From Lachnospiraceae bacterium UBA7205 (GTDB lineage: Bacteria > Bacillota > Clostridia > Lachnospirales > Lachnospiraceae), in the NCBI GenBank assembly GCA_002490665.1, contig DKUL01000040.1, forward strand, positions 1 to 35,813: a stretch of 35,813 nt of DNA, read 5' to 3'. Every line of letters begins with the position of its first letter. Within the stretch, counting starts at the first letter, position 1. Made by a program: the position numbers and the translations under genes. Under the pieces are notes generated by a model that saw nothing but the letters and a program-made list of their open reading frames with translations, ran no database searches and had not been told where the DNA came from. This document shows positions 31,566-35,813 of the stretch, piece by piece.

Positions 31566-32321
31566 CTACACAAAGAAACTGCTGATTTGTTCCGCATATG
31601 CTTCACCAAGCGGCAGCTCATACGCCACCTTCAGCCTGCTTCGCACTGCGGTCTCGCATTTTCCCGTCAGGGGGTTCATGCCTTCCTTTTCATACTGCTC
31701 CTTCCAGACCCCGATTCCGCGCTTCTGCCACGATGGGAGCTGGTCAAAATTGATTCCCCTTGAAAAAAGAAGCTCATTCTTGTAGCCCACAGACTGCCCC
31801 TCAAGCTCCCTGGTTGCCTCCTGGACGGTCTTTCCCTCTTTTCTGAGCATCCAGTAACAGTGCGCATTCAAAGAATTTCTGTGCGCATCCTCCTGCCGCC
31901 ACAGGAAATAATCCTGTACACGCTCAAGCGTGGGGAGGGGAACAATCCTGCAGTCAAACGTCGCTGCCCTTCCCAGCTCCAGGGAAAAGGACACGCTCGC
32001 CTCCGCCGCCAGTGTCGAGTTGTACTTGCGCACCTTTCTGCCAAATGTGTTTTCCCCCACGGCAAACAGCAGCGAAATCTCGTCGCTCTCCGTAAAGCCG
32101 TACACCACACGGAATCCACAGTCCATCAGGTGCTCGACCGTGTGTACCATCAAATCCCGGAAACGGATGTCAAACGGCGCCTCAAATTTGCATATTTCTT
32201 TTGTCAGTCTTGTGAATCCCCTGCCGTCAAGCCGTGCCACCAGATAGATTTCCGGCAGGATAATCTGGTCCAGCGACTGTTCGTATACGCGCATCTTTTT
32301 GTCTAATTCATCAAAGTTCAT
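31566..32321 (-). CDS. Thg1-like protein (3'-5' RNA polymerase, tRNA-His guanylyltransferase family)
   Basis: Adds nucleotides to the 5' end of tRNA in the reverse, 3'-to-5' direction. The 251-residue protein has the Thg1 metal and nucleotide sites: LDGRGF at 31-36 (D32) and TESDEISLLF at 78-86 (D80, E81), then KYNSTLAAEASVSFS, FDCRIVPLP and DYFLWRQEDAHRNSLN at 137-152. The eukaryotic HINNLYN motif reads AHRNSLN, as expected of bacterial Thg1-like proteins, which repair 5'-truncated tRNAs by template instead of adding G-1 to tRNA-His. ATG at 32321 overlaps the kinase stop (ATGA). An earlier in-frame start at 32351 is unlikely. Confidence 0.93.
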   Translation of the reverse strand: MNFDELDKKMRVYEQSLDQIILPEIYLVARLDGRGFTRLTKEICKFEAPFDIRFRDLMVHTVEHLMDCGFRVVYGFTESDEISLLFAVGENTFGRKVRKYNSTLAAEASVSFSLELGRAATFDCRIVPLPTLERVQDYFLWRQEDAHRNSLNAHCYWMLRKEGKTVQEATRELEGQSVGYKNELLFSRGINFDQLPSWQKRGIGVWKEQYEKEGMNPLTGKCETAVRSRLKVAYELPLGEAYAEQISSFFV

Positions 32322-32779
32322 CTTGTTTCCCCCAACTCCTCTGTCCGCCACTTTTCAATGCACATCCCTGTATCTGTCATACAGACAAAATACAGTTCGT
32401 CAAATCCTTCCTCATAGGATGGTATTTCCAGTTTATTTGAAGTCGCCGCAATTGCCCTTGCGGGAATTTTTGCCCTGCCCTCCCGCAGCTCATTCCGGGC
32501 AGTGCACTCCTGTAACCGCGACTGCATGAAATAGCCGATGACGCGGTAGCCATGTTCTTTTGCCTTCAGGATGTATTTTCTGCGCTCCGCGGCTGTCGGG
32601 TTCGTGTTGTCGATGACCATGTCCCTTTTTGCGCAAAATGCCTCGTCCATCGCCATGTTTTCCTTGTTGCGCGTGTGGAGCGTGTCGAGGTTGATTCTGA
32701 CATATCCGGATAAATTATTTTTGCAAAATGTGCTCTTGCCGCTTGCCTGAATGCCTGTCATAACCGCCATTGTGGGCAT
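32318..32779 (-). CDS. Polynucleotide-kinase-like P-loop kinase
   Basis: A 153-residue protein resembling the 5'-kinase domain of T4 Pnkp, which phosphorylates 5'-OH ends of RNA or DNA. Walker A GIQASGKST is at 9-17; D32 in INLDTLHT matches the general base; VIDNTNPT matches the DTN segment; RNELREGRAKIPARAI is the lid with its arginines. No phosphatase or ligase domain is attached. AGGAGG lies eight bases before ATG 32779; the GTG three codons earlier touches that site and is not used. A sigma-A promoter is directly upstream. Its stop overlaps the Thg1-like start, so the two are translated together. Confidence 0.88.
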   Translation of the reverse strand: MPTMAVMTGIQASGKSTFCKNNLSGYVRINLDTLHTRNKENMAMDEAFCAKRDMVIDNTNPTAAERRKYILKAKEHGYRVIGYFMQSRLQECTARNELREGRAKIPARAIAATSNKLEIPSYEEGFDELYFVCMTDTGMCIEKWRTEELGETR

Positions 32780-32818
32780 TGGAACCACCTCCTGAAAAAT
32801 CGCATCTGCACTTATTTT

Positions 32819-32847
32819 ATATTAAATGCAGGCTTTTCAAATGTCAA
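32819..32847 (-). promoter_or_regulatory. Predicted sigma-A promoter of the kinase-Thg1-yqeY operon
   Basis: Minus strand TTGACA (32842-32847), 17-bp spacer, TAATAT (32819-32824), beginning six bases after the MATE stop codon. It makes the RNA-end genes an independent unit. Confidence 0.65.
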
Positions 32848-32852
32848 TATAT

Positions 32853-34175
32853 TCAAAGTATAACATTATGCATCTCCCACCACATCATCCCCAAGCTGAT
32901 GCAGAGTGTCACCGCCTCCGTCACTGGTGCGGCGAGCCATATGCCAGTCATGCCAAACCACATGGGCAGCACAAAGATGCAGGCAAGCAGCACCACCAGC
33001 CCCCGCGACATGGAAATCACCGCCGATTCCAGTGCCTTTCCAATGGACGTGAAATAAAAGGACGTAATCGCATTGATGCCGGAAAAGAAAAACGAGAGCA
33101 TAAAAATCACCATACCGGACTGCACCATCTGCCGAATCGCGTCGCGCTGTACAAACAGCCCGCTGTACCATCCTGACAGCAGTGTCATCATCCCAAAGAC
33201 CACCGCGCCGATTGCAAGCACCATACCATTTGTCCTTCTGCGCAGCTTTTTTGCAAGCCCATAGTCCCTTGCACCGTAAACAAAGCTCATCAGCGGGCTT
33301 GCACCCTGCCCGAAGCCTATGACCACCATGCTGAACAGATACGAGACATACCCGACGATCGTGAACGCCGTGACACCGTCAACACCGACTTGACGCATAA
33401 TCACAAAATTGTATGCAAACATGGCAATGCCTGTCGACATCTCACCGATAAACTCCGAGCTGCCATTGAGCAGGGTCCTTCGAAGCACTGATGCCGAGAG
33501 CGAAAAGCGCCCCAGACGATACATTTTCGCCTTTTTGCCAAAATAATACAGAATCAGCGCCAGCGAAACCAGCTCCGAAATCAATGAGGCAAATGCAACC
33601 CCTGCAATGCCTGACGAAAACACAACGGTAAAAACATAGTCCAGCACAATATTTGCCAGCACGCCCGCAATATTGACCTTCATATAATACTGCGGGCTGC
33701 CTTCGCCCCGGATAAACATGCCAAAGGACGAATTGACCACCATCACGACCAGCTCCGGAAGCAGGATGCCGTAGTATGTCCTGAAATACACCCGCACCTG
33801 TCCGGCAGCCCCCAGTATGTCCAGCATCGGTTCAAAAAACAGCGCCACCAGAAGCGCCGTCATCACCGAAAATAACGCCGTAGTCGCAATTGTCTGTCGA
33901 AAAACCTGATTGCAGGCTGCAAGCTCCTTTGCGCCAAACAGCATTCCCGCAATCGCGACACCGCCAACGGATACCATCAATCCGATTGACAGAAACAAGT
34001 AGATGACCGGCAGCCCCAGGTTGACCGCGGCAATGCCCTCCTCACCGACATAATTTCCGATAAAGAAACCGTCCACAACCGTAATCATCGAGGTCAGCAC
34101 CATTGCGATAATGGCAGGCACGGAAAACTGCAAAATCGTCCCTGTCGTGTTTTGTCTGATTCCCTCCAAATCCAT
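32853..34175 (-). CDS. MATE-family efflux transporter
   Basis: Integral membrane exporter of cationic drugs or metabolites driven by Na+ or H+, 440 residues with about 12 membrane helices in two pseudo-symmetric bundles. The N-terminus (PAIIAMVLTSMITVVDGFF and IGNYVGEEGIAAVNLG) and the mid-protein SPLMSFVYGARDY are typical. Substrate cannot be told. AGGAGGAGA precedes the ATG. The 206-bp upstream gap holds two hairpins (one is 34343-34377) and a TATAAT without a good -35 box near 34234. The AraC-type regulator just upstream may control it. Confidence 0.93.
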   Translation of the reverse strand: MDLEGIRQNTTGTILQFSVPAIIAMVLTSMITVVDGFFIGNYVGEEGIAAVNLGLPVIYLFLSIGLMVSVGGVAIAGMLFGAKELAACNQVFRQTIATTALFSVMTALLVALFFEPMLDILGAAGQVRVYFRTYYGILLPELVVMVVNSSFGMFIRGEGSPQYYMKVNIAGVLANIVLDYVFTVVFSSGIAGVAFASLISELVSLALILYYFGKKAKMYRLGRFSLSASVLRRTLLNGSSEFIGEMSTGIAMFAYNFVIMRQVGVDGVTAFTIVGYVSYLFSMVVIGFGQGASPLMSFVYGARDYGLAKKLRRRTNGMVLAIGAVVFGMMTLLSGWYSGLFVQRDAIRQMVQSGMVIFMLSFFFSGINAITSFYFTSIGKALESAVISMSRGLVVLLACIFVLPMWFGMTGIWLAAPVTEAVTLCISLGMMWWEMHNVIL

Positions 34176-34342
34176 AAAAATCTCCTCCTATAAATATTCC
34201 GAAAACATCCCACTGCTTCCGGTATGCCTTATTATAGGAGGAGCAAAAAATATAAACTTCTGAATTTGTGCTTTTTATAGTATACTCACAACAGTCGCAG
34301 CCGTGAAGCAGCATATTTCCTTATGCGGCTATGTGCATACTT

Positions 34343-34377
34343 TATACTGGCGTTCAGTCTTTTCGACCGTCAGTATA
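34343..34377 (-). repeat. ATACT/AGTAT hairpin after the AraC-type gene
   Basis: On the minus strand TATACTGACG pairs imperfectly with CGCCAGTATA, starting four bases after the regulator's stop. It shares ATACTGRCGGT with the degV-leader element. It may end the regulator transcript. A second nested hairpin (AGCC, GCATA/TATGC, GGCT) lies at about 34298-34330. Confidence 0.5.
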
Positions 34378-34381
34378 GGCT

Positions 34382-35266
34382 CTACTGTAACGGCAGGCAG
34401 ATATCCAGTTCCATGTACCCTGAACCGCTGTCCACCATGTGATATATGTCAAATCCGCTGCGGTAATCCAGCGCATAGGGAACGCGCGGCAGCCATATGT
34501 TAAAAATAGTCTGGTACGCCGCATAAATATATTTTCCCAGACCTTTATAGGCATAGACTGCGCATTTTCCTCCCTCGATTGTACAGGTATTTTCCAATCC
34601 GGCAGCCCTGTCCACACTCATACAGATATCATACAGACACCTGTCTGATCGCGTAATGGCAGGGTCGTCAAATGTCCGCTCGAAATACTTTGTATCGTCT
34701 GTCACATACGCACGGTATTTTTCCATAAAATCCTGCCACTGTCCGCTGAGCTGATGATAGCTTCCAATCCGCCGCTCATACAGCACAAAATAATCCGGCA
34801 ACGTCCTAATCTCAATCTTTTTGCTGCACTCCTCAAAGGATTCCATCCTGTCGCCTGCACAGCATGTCGAATCCCTTTCCCCTTTTGCCGCATCGTTTTC
34901 TTCCGGCTCCATATGCATAAAAGGATGACGCAGGGTCGCCTGAAAACAATTTCTGCGGAAATGCACCGGCGTTGTCTGATACTGCTGCCGAAACATCCAG
35001 CTGTAATTTGATGGGCTATAGCCAAACTCATAGCCGATATCCGTAACCGCCCTGTCCGGTTCAACTTTCAGCCGGAATGCACTCTGTTCCAGCTTAAGGC
35101 GCCTGATAAACGCATATACACTCTCGCCAGTTTCCTCCTTGAACATTCTGCCAAAATAATACCTGGAAAAATGGCAGTGCGATGCCACATCATCGACAGA
35201 CAATTCTTCATTGATATGCCGCAGAATATAATCTATTGCGCGGTTGATTGTCTCATTTGTAATCAC
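34382..35266 (-). CDS. AraC-family regulator with GyrI-like effector domain
   Basis: A 294-residue transcription activator. The AraC double helix-turn-helix is at the N-terminus (about 5-105; LSVDDVASHCHFSRYYFGRMF and the second unit AVTDIGYEFGYSPSNYSWMF). The rest (about 150-294) resembles GyrI/BmrR effector-binding domains (IEIRTLPDYFVLYERRIGSY, CAVYAYKGLGKYIYAAYQ), which bind amphipathic drugs. This order is the SoxS/Rob plan. Translation probably starts at the GTG at 35266 with AGGAGC ten bases before it. The MATE transporter gene downstream is a likely target. Confidence 0.9.
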   Translation of the reverse strand: MITNETINRAIDYILRHINEELSVDDVASHCHFSRYYFGRMFKEETGESVYAFIRRLKLEQSAFRLKVEPDRAVTDIGYEFGYSPSNYSWMFRQQYQTTPVHFRRNCFQATLRHPFMHMEPEENDAAKGERDSTCCAGDRMESFEECSKKIEIRTLPDYFVLYERRIGSYHQLSGQWQDFMEKYRAYVTDDTKYFERTFDDPAITRSDRCLYDICMSVDRAAGLENTCTIEGGKCAVYAYKGLGKYIYAAYQTIFNIWLPRVPYALDYRSGFDIYHMVDSGSGYMELDICLPLQ

Positions 35267-35326
35267 GAATATACCAGCTCCTTATGCGATGGGCATATGC
35301 CTTTTCACGTATATACGCACCAGCCA

Positions 35327-35813
35327 TTATCCCGAAACCACCTTACAGCGCTTTTTGTAGCATGCAATCCCATACCTGTAGATGGTTTTCATGCCGTCGT
35401 CGAGCAGCGCTTCCTCATAATTCCTGTCATCAATTTGCCGCAGCGCTTCCCTGCATCCTTCGTCAAATGATGCCTTTTCGGCATATTTTAATTCTATGAT
35501 AATGCCGATGTCCCTGTCCTCCACTTCCACGCTGATATCACTGTAGCCTTCGCCGGACTCGGCATTGGATCTGACCTTCCAGCCGTCCATTCCCGCAAAC
35601 AGCCCCAGCAGGATTCCGTGGTAAAAATTCTCCTTCATTTTCCTTTTCGTGTTTGTGTCGCGGATGCTGATGGTCTTTCTCAGGTACGATGTAAATTCTT
35701 TTTCTATCGTTTCCGTGTCATTTTCTTCAAATGCCCTGCCCAGGTTTTCCAGTTTTTGGACATCCCTGCGCGTTTCCTCCCTGAACCATTCCTGTATCTG
35801 TTCCTCGTATATC
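35327..35813 (-). CDS. PD-(D/E)XK nuclease-domain protein, C-terminal part (AAA-ATPase-like family), cut by the window edge
   Basis: The last 161 residues of a larger protein; the frame is open to the end of the window. It contains EFTSYLRKTISIRDT then ENFYHGILLGLF, a conserved stretch of the family often annotated as AAA-ATPase-like with a C-terminal PD-(D/E)XK_9 nuclease domain. GYSDI and IIIELKYA supply the nuclease-fold D...ExK residues. Full-length members (about 500-600 residues) have an N-terminal P-loop ATPase, which would lie beyond 35813. These proteins are abundant in Bacteroidetes and Clostridia and their function is unknown. Confidence 0.85.
   Translation of the reverse strand, partial: IYEEQIQEWFREETRRDVQKLENLGRAFEENDTETIEKEFTSYLRKTISIRDTNTKRKMKENFYHGILLGLFAGMDGWKVRSNAESGEGYSDISVEVEDRDIGIIIELKYAEKASFDEGCREALRQIDDRNYEEALLDDGMKTIYRYGIACYKKRCKVVSG

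Noticed and set aside
32318..32788. GTG start for the kinase three codons upstream
   Set aside because: That GTG touches the AGGAGG ribosome binding site, while ATG 32779 is eight bases from it.

Overview
The window looks like chromosome of a Gram-positive anaerobe of the class Clostridia, most likely a Lachnospiraceae member. This rests on protein style (DUF4179 protein beside a small sigma factor, DegV, HD-GYP, KtrAB, an FMN-riboswitch rib operon, a C-terminal DnaE with PHP domain), strong GGAGG ribosome binding sites and moderate GC. I cannot name the species. Almost every gene reads on the minus strand; the exceptions are a sigma-factor operon (3250-5393) and one HD-GYP gene (17977-19146). 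I found no tRNA, rRNA, CRISPR array, transposase or phage gene.

Layout. 43-3028 (minus): K+ uptake genes ktrB and ktrA, then a SpoU-type RNA methyltransferase. 3250-5393 (plus): sigma factor, DUF4179 membrane protein and a small secreted protein, visibly more AT-rich. 5701-10458 (minus): pfkA and dnaE. 10581-16921 (minus): a chemoreceptor with an unusual extracellular part, an aldose-1-epimerase-like protein, a DegV lipid-binding protein, a LacI-family regulator and a DUF6465-like protein. 17270-19146: a Nudix hydrolase and a divergent HD-GYP phosphodiesterase. 19246-22465 (minus): an ammonium transporter fused to a PII domain, a GNAT acetyltransferase and an XRE regulator. 22781-26637 (minus): riboflavin operon ribD-ribE-ribBA-ribH with sigma-A promoter, FMN riboswitch and terminator. 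26672-32779 (minus): closely spaced genes, starting with a polynucleotide-kinase-like protein and a Thg1-like 3'-5' RNA polymerase (ATGA overlap), then YqeY, an orphan membrane protein, a D-Ala-D-Ala carboxypeptidase, RarA and an APH(3')-like kinase. 32853-35813 (minus): MATE transporter, AraC/GyrI-like regulator and the C-terminal end of a PD-(D/E)XK protein cut by the window edge.

Two things stand out. First, the kinase-Thg1-YqeY cluster has its own promoter and looks like a small RNA (probably tRNA) end-repair unit: the kinase can restore a 5' phosphate and the Thg1-like enzyme can rebuild a damaged 5' end. Second, the intergenic spaces hold a family of structured palindromic elements: an outer stem, a conserved one-sided bulge and an apical hairpin. 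The stems change by compensating substitutions while the bulge and end sequences stay constant. Several copies start directly after the T-tract of an intrinsic terminator. One array lies between the only promoter I can find for the ammonium transporter and its start codon, behind a terminator hairpin, which suggests an attenuated leader.
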